A DNA stretch of 14,859 nt from Candidatus Uhrbacteria bacterium (GTDB lineage: Bacteria; Patescibacteriota; Patescibacteriia; 2-12-FULL-60-25). The notes beneath the pieces are model-generated. The model did no database searches. It had not been told where the DNA came from and was given only the letters and a program-made list of their open reading frames with translations. The first letter of the stretch is position 1. Each line of letters begins with the position of its first letter. The position numbers and the translations under genes were made by a program. This document shows, one piece after another, positions 1-7,341 of the stretch. Location of the stretch: contig SICT01000021.1 of NCBI GenBank assembly GCA_009691315.1, positions 1-14,859 of the forward strand, given 5' to 3'.

Positions 1-1097
1 TGTCGTGCCTGCTTTCCACGTTCCATGGCTTCTTGCGGATGATTGAGAGCGTCTAGAATTATTTCGGCCAAAGCGTGTGGATTTTGTTTTGGTACGATCC
101 ATCCGGCTTTATCATCAAGCATCCATTGGCACGCTCCCACATCTGTTGCAATACAGGGGAGTTCGGCGGCCATTGCCTCAAGCAAAGACCAGGGCATCCC
201 TTCTTTAGCTGAGGGCAGGACAAACAGATCAAAGGCTTTCAAGAGATGTGCGGCCGGAATAGGGGAGGCGCCGGGAAGAAAAATGAGAGATTCTAGATGA
301 AGAGCCGCGCGTTTTGCTTCTAACTGTTTTCGTTCTGGCCCATCACCTAAAATGATCCAGAGGAGATGAGGCTGTTGTCTATGAACGATCGCAATGGCAT
401 CAAAATAGCCGTTGAGATCTTTTGCCGGATATAAATGTGCTACCGTACCGATGATGGTCGCTCGCGAATCAAGATTTAATAGGCGTCTGGCCTCTTCCCG
501 CGAGACAAGTTCGTGATCAAAATTTTCAAGATCAATTCCATTGGGAACAGTGATTAATTTTTTTTTCGGTTTAATATTTAGTTCACGTGCTATAGCCTCG
601 TCGCCTGGATGAACACAAATGATGACGTCTTTATATTTTGCTGACCAACGTTCGGCCCACACATAGAGCTGTTTTACGATCGAGGAGAGTGGTTCGAGAA
701 ATACCCAGCCACCGATGCGATAGACGACTTGGGGAATCTTGTCCTGCGACGGTGAGCTCAGGACGGTCGAACCGTAGCTTGCGAGGCTGCCAATCACACC
801 CATTTTGGTGCTGTTGAGATGAATGGTATGAGGTTGAAGTTTCCGCAAAACGCGTTTCAATTCAACGTATGCGCAAAAATCTCGCCAGGGGTTGATGGCG
901 CGGCCCATATGTTTGAGATGAATAGTCGAGATGCCGGATGTCGTACAGGCTTCAAACAGCCAAGTTCCATCCCCAGCAATGACCGTCACATCATGTCCAT
1001 TTTTTTTGAGCCATTTAGCAAAACCCAAAACAAATGACTGTGCGCCTCCGGGCTCGGCTAGCGTGATCGCAAGGACAATTTTTTTTGCTGAATTCAT
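1..1097 (-). CDS. GT4-family glycosyltransferase, 3' end cut by window edge
   Basis: A retaining GT-B glycosyltransferase of the GT4 type, expected to move a sugar from a nucleotide donor to a growing glycan at the cytoplasmic face. Reading the minus strand from the ATG at 1097 gives 365 uninterrupted codons to the window edge. The N-terminus begins MNSAKKIVLAITLAEPGGAQ, where the GGAQ loop near residues 17-20 is typical of the acceptor domain. The C-terminal domain has LGDGPERK and an intact E-x7-E motif (E299 in KEGMPW and E307 in LLEAMA). It ends inside the last helix region at the edge, so only a few dozen residues should be missing. There is no clear Shine-Dalgarno site. A TATCTT hexamer lies 6 bases before the ATG. 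The gene is divergent from asnB. Donor and acceptor cannot be read from the sequence. Confidence 0.9.
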   Translation of the reverse strand, partial: MNSAKKIVLAITLAEPGGAQSFVLGFAKWLKKNGHDVTVIAGDGTWLFEACTTSGISTIHLKHMGRAINPWRDFCAYVELKRVLRKLQPHTIHLNSTKMGVIGSLASYGSTVLSSPSQDKIPQVVYRIGGWVFLEPLSSIVKQLYVWAERWSAKYKDVIICVHPGDEAIARELNIKPKKKLITVPNGIDLENFDHELVSREEARRLLNLDSRATIIGTVAHLYPAKDLNGYFDAIAIVHRQQPHLLWIILGDGPERKQLEAKRAALHLESLIFLPGASPIPAAHLLKAFDLFVLPSAKEGMPWSLLEAMAAELPCIATDVGACQWMLDDKAGWIVPKQNPHALAEIILDALNHPQEAMERGKQAR

Positions 1098-1147
1098 GCG
1101 AATAAGATAGGCTATATTAACTTAAAAGGCAAAGTGAAAACCTACGT
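1098..1147. promoter_or_regulatory. Divergent intergenic region between GT4 and asnB
   Basis: These 50 AT-rich bases must carry start signals for both flanking genes. Read on the minus strand, TATCTT (plus 1104-1109) ends 6 bases before the GT4 ATG, which would put the transcript start at or next to the start codon. On the plus strand TATATT (1113-1118) could be the -10 box of asnB with a leader of about 20 bases. I see no convincing -35 box for either and no Shine-Dalgarno sequence in front of either ATG. These are eye-matched hexamers only. Confidence 0.3.
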
Positions 1148-3010
1148 ATGTGTGGTATAGCAGGTGAATTACGATTTGATAATCAACCGATCAATGAAGA
1201 CCGGTTGCGTAGGATGTCCGAACGAATCGCGCATCGTGGTCCTGATGGAGAAGGGATTTGGATGAAAGACAAGCGTGTTGGCTTGGTGCATCGTCGTTTA
1301 GCGATCGTGGATCTTTCCTCTGCTGGAGCTCAACCAATGGTGAGTGCTGATGGACTGATTGCCATCACCTTTAATGGAGAAATTTATAACTATCAAGAAC
1401 TGCGAGACGAATTGAGCACGGCCGGTGTTCAATTGCATTCAACTTCTGATACGGAAGTTCTGCTTTATTTATATGAGCGAGAAGGGGAGCAAATGCTCAA
1501 AAAATTACGCGGCATGTTTGCGTTTGCGTTGTGGGATGCGCGTCGTCAACGGCTGTTTTTTGCCTGCGATCGCGTGGGAAAAAAACCATTTTATTATTAC
1601 TTGGATGATAAATGCTTCTCGTTTGCTTCGGAGTTAAAAGCGTTGACCTGTGCGGAACGTCCGCAGATCGATTGGGAGGCGATCCGTTTGTTTTTAGGAT
1701 TGCAGTATGTGCCTTCGCCGAAAACGGGTTTTTTGAATTACGCTTCGCTTCCGCCGGCCCATTATGGCATCATCGAAAAGAATCAGCTCACCATCAAGCG
1801 TTATGATGAATTCTCTCGCGAGCCGAAATTCCCTGTTTCATTTGAGGAGGCCGCTCATCAGGTTCGTGATTTGACGGAGGAGTCGGTGCGTTTACGGATG
1901 ATCGCAGATGTTCCGGTGGGAGGATTTCTATCTGGCGGAGTAGATTCCTCCATTCTTGTTTCTCTCATGGCGCGTCAGTCATCCGAAAAAATCCACACCT
2001 TTACCATGGGTTTTCCCAGCCTCGGATTTGATGAACGAGCTCAAGCGAAATCACTGGCTGATCGACTTGGGACACAGCATCACGCATTTGAATTGCAACC
2101 GATGCACGTTGCCGACCTTGTTGATCAAATGGTTGATGTATACGACGCGCCGTATGCGGATTCTTCTTGTTTACCTACCTGGTTTTTAGCGCGCGAGACA
2201 CGTACACACGTCAAAGCGGTTATGACGGGCGATGGGGGAGATGAATTGTTTGGCGGATATCGACGCTATCAATATTTTTTACAAGCGACACAGTTAAAAG
2301 AACACGGACTGTCTTGGTTCGCGATTCATGCTGGATGGATCATGTGCACGATCCGCCGCGATCCTCGATGGATGCGTTTTGCAGAAACGCTCGAAGGTCT
2401 AGGTAAATCACTTGGCCAGGGTTATGCGGATTTATTTACCGGCGGATATTTTGGACGTGATCAAATTTTGAAGTTATTGAAGGATGAATTTCGAACGTCA
2501 ACTCAATCTGCGGATGCCGGAGCATTCGTTCTCTCACAGTATCAGGAACGGTTAGGAGTCGAAGGAGCGCTCGCGTTTGATCTTGCCTCGTATCTCCCCG
2601 ATGATTTGAATGTGAAGATGGATCGTGCGACCATGGCGCATGGTCTCGAAGCGCGTGCCCCATTTTTAGATCAGGAATTAGTGCGTTTTGTGTCTCACTT
2701 ACCCTTGTCATATATTCTGAAACGTGGTAAGCAAAAACCGTTGCTACGTAAAGCGTTTTGCGATCTTGTTCCAGCTGAAATTTTTGATCGTCCCAAGCGC
2801 GGGTTTCAAGTGCCGTTAGCTGAATGGTTTCGCAAGGAACTACGTCCCCTGTTTGTTGAACGCTGTTTATCAGGGCAATCGCCGCTTTTGCAAATCTGCC
2901 GCCCGGAAATCGTTGAACAATTTTTAAAAGAAAATGATCGAGGTGTTGATCACGGGAATCGTTTGTGGATGTTACTCACACTCGCGACCTGGCTAAAAAA
3001 ATATGTCTGA
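1148..3010 (+). CDS. asnB: Asparagine synthase (glutamine-hydrolysing)-type amidotransferase
   Basis: A two-domain class II glutamine amidotransferase of the AsnB family, which takes ammonia from glutamine and uses it with ATP to amidate a carboxylate. After removal of Met1, Cys2 in MCGIAGE is the expected nucleophile. HRGPDG and NGEIYNY belong to the glutaminase domain (about 1-210). The synthetase domain carries the PP-loop SGGVDSS at 262-268 and TGDGGDELFGGYRRY from about 360. The length, 620 residues, is usual for the family. Homologues often sit in exopolysaccharide and O-antigen loci, where some amidate uronic acids rather than aspartate. The context favours that here, but free asparagine synthesis cannot be excluded. 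It is the first gene of a plus-strand run and overlaps the next gene by 8 bases (ATGTCTGA). No Shine-Dalgarno sequence precedes the ATG. Confidence 0.93.
   Translation: MCGIAGELRFDNQPINEDRLRRMSERIAHRGPDGEGIWMKDKRVGLVHRRLAIVDLSSAGAQPMVSADGLIAITFNGEIYNYQELRDELSTAGVQLHSTSDTEVLLYLYEREGEQMLKKLRGMFAFALWDARRQRLFFACDRVGKKPFYYYLDDKCFSFASELKALTCAERPQIDWEAIRLFLGLQYVPSPKTGFLNYASLPPAHYGIIEKNQLTIKRYDEFSREPKFPVSFEEAAHQVRDLTEESVRLRMIADVPVGGFLSGGVDSSILVSLMARQSSEKIHTFTMGFPSLGFDERAQAKSLADRLGTQHHAFELQPMHVADLVDQMVDVYDAPYADSSCLPTWFLARETRTHVKAVMTGDGGDELFGGYRRYQYFLQATQLKEHGLSWFAIHAGWIMCTIRRDPRWMRFAETLEGLGKSLGQGYADLFTGGYFGRDQILKLLKDEFRTSTQSADAGAFVLSQYQERLGVEGALAFDLASYLPDDLNVKMDRATMAHGLEARAPFLDQELVRFVSHLPLSYILKRGKQKPLLRKAFCDLVPAEIFDRPKRGFQVPLAEWFRKELRPLFVERCLSGQSPLLQICRPEIVEQFLKENDRGVDHGNRLWMLLTLATWLKKYV
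2995..3010 (+). other. A7 run and 8-base stop/start overlap (asnB-epimerase)
   Basis: Seven adenines (2995-3001) lead into ATGTCTGA, in which the epimerase ATG (3003) precedes the asnB TGA (3008-3010). The downstream frame is +1 relative to asnB. There is no Shine-Dalgarno sequence, so reinitiation by ribosomes finishing asnB is the simplest explanation. The A7 run could also allow polymerase or ribosome slippage, which is inference. Confidence 0.5.
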
Positions 3011-3875
3011 TAAAAAACTTGTTGTGGTCACAGGCGGGGCTGGATTTATCGGCTCGCATCTTTGCCGTCGTTTAGTGGAAGAGGGATATCGAGTCATTTC
3101 ACTTGATAATTATTTTACAGGAAGTAAAGATAATCATGTCCCAGGGGTTGAGTATCGTGAAGGGCATACGAAAAATATTTCTGAGATGATTCCAGAGCAT
3201 CTGGATATTATTTATCATTTAGGGGAATATGCGCGCGTTGCCAAGAGTCTTGAGGAGCCGGCTTTGGTTTGGGATCTCAATGTAGAAGGGACATTGGCTG
3301 TTTTAGAGTTTTGGCGTGCACATAAGTGCAAGTTGGTTTATTCTGGTTCATCGACGAAAGCGGTAGGCGCTCGAGCGGATGGAGTTGTTGGACGTGATCT
3401 TGCACCTTATACCTGGGCCAAAGCCGCCATGAGTGATCTGGTTAATAATTATGCTCGTTGGTACGGATTATCGTATGCGATCGTGTATTTTTATAATGTT
3501 TACGGTCCGGGTGAACGTGCCTTAGACGGGTACGGAACGGTGATTGAAAGTTTTCACCAAAAATATCTTAAGAGAGAGCCGCTTCAAGTGCGTTCTCCCG
3601 GAACACAGCGTCGTGCTTTTACGCACGTTGAAGATACGATCAACGGGATTCTGTTAGCCGGTCAACAAGGAGAGGGAGATGGATATGGAATTTCTTCTAC
3701 GGATGATTACTCTCTTTTGGAGGTGGCCCACATGTTTGGTGGCGAGATGACCATGCTCCCAGCGACATCGACGACGCGTGAACAGTCTGTGATCGATTCA
3801 GAGAAAATTTCAGTGTTCGGTTGGAAGCAAACCAAGACGTTAGCAGAATATATTCAAGCCATCATAAAAAAATGA
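3003..3875 (+). CDS. NAD-dependent epimerase/dehydratase (extended SDR, GalE/RmlB-like)
   Basis: A sugar-nucleotide modifying enzyme of the extended short-chain dehydrogenase family, acting in the cytoplasm on an NDP-sugar by transient oxidation at C4. The Rossmann motif TGGAGFIGSH is at residues 10-19, followed by an acidic residue in SLDNYF that suits NAD. The catalytic set is visible as SGSSTK near 114-119 and Y136-x3-K140 in YTWAK. RRAFTHVED at 203-211 matches the sugar-nucleotide binding segment seen in UDP-glucose 4-epimerase relatives. At 290 residues it is somewhat short for the family (often 310-340). It overlaps asnB upstream by 8 bases and the next glycosyltransferase by ATGA. The exact reaction (4-epimerase, 4,6-dehydratase or other) cannot be decided from motifs. 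Confidence 0.9.
   Translation: MSDKKLVVVTGGAGFIGSHLCRRLVEEGYRVISLDNYFTGSKDNHVPGVEYREGHTKNISEMIPEHLDIIYHLGEYARVAKSLEEPALVWDLNVEGTLAVLEFWRAHKCKLVYSGSSTKAVGARADGVVGRDLAPYTWAKAAMSDLVNNYARWYGLSYAIVYFYNVYGPGERALDGYGTVIESFHQKYLKREPLQVRSPGTQRRAFTHVEDTINGILLAGQQGEGDGYGISSTDDYSLLEVAHMFGGEMTMLPATSTTREQSVIDSEKISVFGWKQTKTLAEYIQAIIKK
3866..3875 (+). other. A7 run with ATGA stop/start overlap (epimerase-GT4)
   Basis: Seven adenines (3866-3872) end in the A of the glycosyltransferase ATG, which overlaps the epimerase stop as ATGA (3872-3875). Six further adenines follow the TGA. No Shine-Dalgarno sequence is present. The arrangement fits termination-reinitiation coupling. It resembles the asnB-epimerase junction, which also has seven adenines just before the downstream start. 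Confidence 0.5.
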
Positions 3876-5059
3876 AAAAACGTGTTCTGATTTTCTCGCT
3901 CTCATATTATCCCTTGTTTACCAGCGGAGCAGAGGCGGCTGTGAAGGAAATAACTGATCGGATTGATCCGTCTGATATTGAGTTTCACATGGTGACGTTA
4001 CGATTTGATTCGTATGCGCCTCGAGAGGAAAAAATAGGAAATGTTTTTGTGCATCGTATTGGCCTGACAAGACCTAAGCCGAGTTTTGCAGAATTAGGAA
4101 AATGGCCTCTTGATTTGAATAAACCGCTTTTCCAGTTTTTGGCCACGTGGAAAGCTTGTCAATTGCATCGACAGACTCCGTATGATGCGATTTGGGCTTT
4201 GATGGCTCATTCGTCCGGTGTTCCAGCCGCCTTGTTTACATTGTTTCATCCCGGCACACCTTATATCCTGACGCTTCAGGAAGGGGATCCCATCGAACAT
4301 ATTGAACGAGTGATGCGACCGCTCTGGCCGTTGTTTACTCGAGCGTTTACGCGTGCGAATATTATTCAATCCATTTCATCTTTTTTGGCTGACTGGGCAC
4401 GCCGCCGTCATTTTAAAGGTCCGATTGAAATTATTCATAATGGAGCAAATCCAAAAGATTTGCATGGGGAAATATCTGAAGACGAGGTAGAGAAAATAAA
4501 ACAGCTCATACAGAAGAAAGCGGGTGAGGTGATATTGATGAATACGGCGCGTTTGGTACACCAAAAAGGTCATGATACGGTCATCCGTTCCCTCCCTTTA
4601 CTCCCTTCAAACATCCGATTGGTTTTGGTCGGGGATGGGCCGGACGAAGTGATGCTCAAACGCTTGGCGCAAGATTTGCAAGTAGCGAATCGTGTCACTT
4701 TTATGGGGCGGGTTGATCGTTCAGAGGTCACCGCTTATCGTAAAAATGCGGATATTTTTGTTGGTCCTAGTCGATCCGAAGGTTTGGGGAATGCTTTCCT
4801 TTCCGCCATGGCTTCCCGTCTTCCAGTGATTGCAACACGAGAAGGGGGTCTGGCAGAATTTTTGACGGAAAAAACTGGATGGATTGTGGAAAAAAATCAG
4901 CCAGAGCAAGTTGCGGAGAGAGTGAAATATATTATTTCGCATCCAGATGAGGTGCGTCGGGTCACGGAGACGGCGCGGCAGATGGTGCTGAGTTCATATG
5001 ATTGGGATTTGATTGCAAAAGAAATGCGACAACGAGTCTTTGAACGCGTATGGCGATGA
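3872..5059 (+). CDS. GT4-family glycosyltransferase with altered E-x7-E motif
   Basis: A 395-residue GT-B glycosyltransferase with a GT4-type C-terminal domain. I place the start at 3872 (MKKRVLIFSLSYYPLFTSGA) rather than at an in-frame ATG 51 bases upstream. The hydrophobic first strand then sits at the N-terminus, as in relatives, and the ATG overlaps the epimerase stop as ATGA. The donor domain shows NTARLVHQKGHD and LVGDGPDE. The usual E-x7-E is broken: E303 in SEGLGN is present, but position 311, where the second Glu should be, is Ser (FLSAMASRLP). The second Glu normally binds the donor nucleotide ribose, so the enzyme may use an atypical donor contact or have reduced activity. The reading frame is intact and the fold signature otherwise complete, so decay is not evident. 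Confidence 0.88.
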   Translation: MKKRVLIFSLSYYPLFTSGAEAAVKEITDRIDPSDIEFHMVTLRFDSYAPREEKIGNVFVHRIGLTRPKPSFAELGKWPLDLNKPLFQFLATWKACQLHRQTPYDAIWALMAHSSGVPAALFTLFHPGTPYILTLQEGDPIEHIERVMRPLWPLFTRAFTRANIIQSISSFLADWARRRHFKGPIEIIHNGANPKDLHGEISEDEVEKIKQLIQKKAGEVILMNTARLVHQKGHDTVIRSLPLLPSNIRLVLVGDGPDEVMLKRLAQDLQVANRVTFMGRVDRSEVTAYRKNADIFVGPSRSEGLGNAFLSAMASRLPVIATREGGLAEFLTEKTGWIVEKNQPEQVAERVKYIISHPDEVRRVTETARQMVLSSYDWDLIAKEMRQRVFERVWR

Positions 5060-5604
5060 CAGAAAGATCCCTGATCGAACAGGCCGCACGCATTGCCTAT
5101 ACGGCTCATGCCAGACAAACACGAAAAGATGATGGGTCACCTTATTTTATCCATCCATGCATGGTCGCTTTGAAATTGGCCGCGTACGGATTCGATGAAA
5201 AAATAATTGCGGCGGGATATGTCCATGATGTGCTAGAAGACACTTCTGTCACAAAAGAGGCATTGGAGCAGGCCCTTGGTTCGGAAGTTGTGCGCATTGT
5301 TTTATCGGTCACGGAAGATAAGTCATTGCCATGGGAAGAGCGAAAAAAAAGTTATATCGTACGTGTGTGCGAAGGATCAGATGGGGCAAAAGCGGTTTCT
5401 CTTGCCGATAAGATACACAATATCGAATCCATGCTCTCAGCGTATCAGACGCAAGGTTCGGCAATATGGAAGATTTTTACACGCGGCAGAGATGCTCAAC
5501 GTTGGTTTCAAGAATCATTATTGTACGCCGTTCGCGAGACGTGGCATCATCCGTTTGTCGATGAATATACTGATGCAGTTGCTTGTTTTCTTAAGCTAAA
5601 ATAG
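5056..5604 (+). CDS. Stand-alone HD hydrolase, RelA/SpoT (MESH1/small alarmone hydrolase)-like
   Basis: A small single-domain metal-dependent phosphohydrolase related to the hydrolase half of RelA/SpoT proteins, whose members remove the 3'-pyrophosphate from (p)ppGpp. From the ATG at 5056 it is 182 residues. All expected metal and catalytic positions are visible: H33 (YFIHP), H57-D58 and E61-D62 (HDVLED), and D118 with N122 (LADKIHN). No synthetase or TGS domain follows, which matches small alarmone hydrolases. An ATG two codons upstream (5050) is also possible. I prefer 5056 because it makes the ATGA overlap with the preceding gene that is used elsewhere in this locus. Its tail meets the convergent kinase-fold gene with one base between stops. 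It could act on another phosphorylated nucleotide, so alarmone specificity is inferred. Confidence 0.85.
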   Translation: MTERSLIEQAARIAYTAHARQTRKDDGSPYFIHPCMVALKLAAYGFDEKIIAAGYVHDVLEDTSVTKEALEQALGSEVVRIVLSVTEDKSLPWEERKKSYIVRVCEGSDGAKAVSLADKIHNIESMLSAYQTQGSAIWKIFTRGRDAQRWFQESLLYAVRETWHHPFVDEYTDAVACFLKLK

Positions 5605-5605
5605 G

Positions 5606-6697
5606 TTAGTGCAATCCTTGTTGTCGTTGTTTTTCTTCGCCACTGCGCAAGCGATTACGTAAAGATTGATAGGCTTGAATACGTTCTTGCGGGAGGAGGC
5701 GATTTTTTAATATCGATTGTAGAACTTCATCCCAAAAAAGAATGCGAACTTCATACAGAGTATGGAGATCACCCGTTGTTTTTTCTAAATTTTTCGTGTA
5801 GAACCAAATAATTTCTCCAAGGCGGTACAAGCGCATCAGATGAAGCGTCTCGGATTCCTCTGGCGTGCGGTTCTGTTTCACGTACAGGACGAGAGCTTGT
5901 TCCAGATCCCGATGGTGGAGCAACATGAAGTTCAGGAAGCGTGCCCAGCCCTCATATTTATTTCCGAAACGGATGGAAGAATGGTCGAGTAAGTAAATCT
6001 CACGATCAACGACGCGAAAGTTATGTGGGACAAAATCGGTATGGGTCAAAAATCCCGTGTACTGTTCGATCCGTTGGCGTTGATCATGGAGGATCCCTCG
6101 TGCTTGTTCGAGGTGCGTGCAGATTTCCGGATGATGCTGAATCAGCTGCCCACACTCTCTTTGATAGGTTTCAAAGGATCGTAGATAATCCGCGGCACGC
6201 CAGATGCCGAATGTTCCACGGACCATGCGCGTATGCTCATAGGTCGCGGCATGCGCGCCCTCTTGCGTTTCAAAAGCGTTGAGGGCGAGAAAAAATTGGT
6301 CGACCAATGTTCGGTCAAGAAACGCACAGTCTTGTTCTACGTAGGCGGTGATGCTGATCAGATAAGGATCCTCGCTGTACCACAGGAGTTGTTCGGGCGA
6401 AAGAAAAAGATGATAGGCAAACCGGATCTGATCGAGAGCCATGCGACAAACGCGTTCGTGCTCCATTTCACTTCTTCCATCACGGTGTGAGCTCGCTTTG
6501 ATGACCACGCGTTTTCCATCACGGATGCGTTTTCCCATTAAGACTAATTTATTTCCACCGATCACGGCACGTTCTCCGCCGATGTGAATTTGGTTGTTAT
6601 CCAAGACAAATCCTAATCGCGTAATCATCGTTCGTACGCGTGCCAATTCTGTAGCGCAATATTCTTCCCAGTTCTGAGTCAGAGAGTCAGTGGTCAT
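5606..6697 (-). CDS. Protein-kinase-fold phosphotransferase (APH-like)
   Basis: A 363-residue protein with the signature of aminoglycoside-phosphotransferase-like and related small-molecule kinases. A glycine-rich stretch near 40-55 is followed by a candidate ATP-binding lysine in VVIKASS (K67) and a nearby acidic helix (E79/E81). The catalytic loop is LTHTDFVPHN with H219, D221 and N226, and the metal-binding aspartate is D238 in YLLDHSS. The full set suggests an active ATP-dependent phosphotransferase in the cytoplasm. The substrate is unknown. In this setting a sugar or glycan precursor is more plausible than an antibiotic. Its ATG overlaps the stop of the upstream half-glycosyltransferase (ATGA at 6697-6694), so the two are probably co-translated. 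No signal peptide or membrane segment is seen. Confidence 0.75.
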   Translation of the reverse strand: MTTDSLTQNWEEYCATELARVRTMITRLGFVLDNNQIHIGGERAVIGGNKLVLMGKRIRDGKRVVIKASSHRDGRSEMEHERVCRMALDQIRFAYHLFLSPEQLLWYSEDPYLISITAYVEQDCAFLDRTLVDQFFLALNAFETQEGAHAATYEHTRMVRGTFGIWRAADYLRSFETYQRECGQLIQHHPEICTHLEQARGILHDQRQRIEQYTGFLTHTDFVPHNFRVVDREIYLLDHSSIRFGNKYEGWARFLNFMLLHHRDLEQALVLYVKQNRTPEESETLHLMRLYRLGEIIWFYTKNLEKTTGDLHTLYEVRILFWDEVLQSILKNRLLPQERIQAYQSLRNRLRSGEEKQRQQGLH

Positions 6698-7341
6698 AGA
6701 GAGAAAATATTTCTAAGTTGTTCCACATGTTTTTTCCACTCGACGTCAACGTCTATTATCTGACTGTTGTCGAGGATGGTTGGTCGAAAAGATGGTTGAT
6801 CGAGCAAGGCCTGTTCGATGATTGGAGGGAAGAGCTTTGCACGCGGCGCAGGGAGGGGAAGAACGACCGCTTCACGAGAGAAAAGATTCTTTAGAGATTC
6901 TGTTGATATGATGACGCGCGTCGCATGACGTAAAACAAAACGTTGTAGATGGTCGACCCCTTGTACTTTTCTTTTTGAGGCACCCATTTTTTTACGTTCC
7001 GCGGCTTCATCTTCCGTGACATAACGAACGAGGGGAATACCGCGTAACCAGCTGATCAGAGTCGATGGAAGTCCGACGGCTGCTCCATCACAGACGTATA
7101 GAAGATCCGCATCCATTGCGGCGCGCCAGAGTTGAAAAAGAAAAGCAATCATGCGTAAAAAAATTGACCAATTTTTTGGGATGTAAAAAATGCGAACAGG
7201 GGAAACTTCTTCGGGAATGGAGCCGTAAGTCATGACGCTCACTTGATGTTGGCTGGTGAGCCGTGATGCCAGTTCTTTTGCGTATATCGCCAGGCGATCG
7301 ATATCGGGCGGATATAGGGGTGTCACGATCAGGATGCGCAT
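6694..7341 (-). CDS. GT-B N-terminal (acceptor) domain protein lacking the donor domain
   Basis: A 215-residue protein that starts like a GT4 glycosyltransferase (MRILIVTPLYPPDIDRLAIY, then SVMTYG and a YIPK segment) and continues through the N-terminal Rossmann domain to the interdomain region (VVLPLPAPRAKLFPP, about 165-180). The donor-binding domain is absent: there is no GDGP loop and no E-x7-E. After a short link the protein finishes with VEWKKHVEQLRNIFSL, which looks like the last helix of ordinary GT4 enzymes that crosses back onto the N-domain. This reads as an internal loss of the C-domain with a preserved tail. It aligns by eye with the N-terminal half of the divergent neighbour at 7438 (YPPxI, VTYG, YIPR). 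It may be a non-catalytic partner, a split-GT subunit or a remnant. The clean frame and ATGA coupling to the next gene argue against simple decay. Confidence 0.7.
   Translation of the reverse strand: MRILIVTPLYPPDIDRLAIYAKELASRLTSQHQVSVMTYGSIPEEVSPVRIFYIPKNWSIFLRMIAFLFQLWRAAMDADLLYVCDGAAVGLPSTLISWLRGIPLVRYVTEDEAAERKKMGASKRKVQGVDHLQRFVLRHATRVIISTESLKNLFSREAVVLPLPAPRAKLFPPIIEQALLDQPSFRPTILDNSQIIDVDVEWKKHVEQLRNIFSL

Noticed and set aside
43..1037. Plus-strand open frames of 85 and 72 residues inside the left-hand glycosyltransferase
   Set aside because: They lie opposite a minus-strand frame with clear GT4 motifs, have no recognisable content of their own and look like antisense shadows.
1566..1573. 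GCGATCGC, the cyanobacterial HIP1 octamer
   Set aside because: I noticed only a single copy. HIP1-bearing genomes carry it at high density, so it is explained by the general GATC excess.
2436..2711. Minus-strand open frame of 91 residues within asnB
   Set aside because: It lies opposite the well-conserved synthetase domain and shows no motif or start signal.
3821..3871. Upstream in-frame ATG giving the GT4 a 17-residue N-terminal extension
   Set aside because: The extra residues are polar and lie inside the epimerase. The ATG at 3872 forms the ATGA overlap used elsewhere here and puts the first beta strand at the N-terminus.
5276..5599. Plus-strand 107-residue frame overlapping the HD hydrolase
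   Set aside because: It is an out-of-frame reading of the HD gene, whose own frame has all catalytic residues. Composition is not protein-like.
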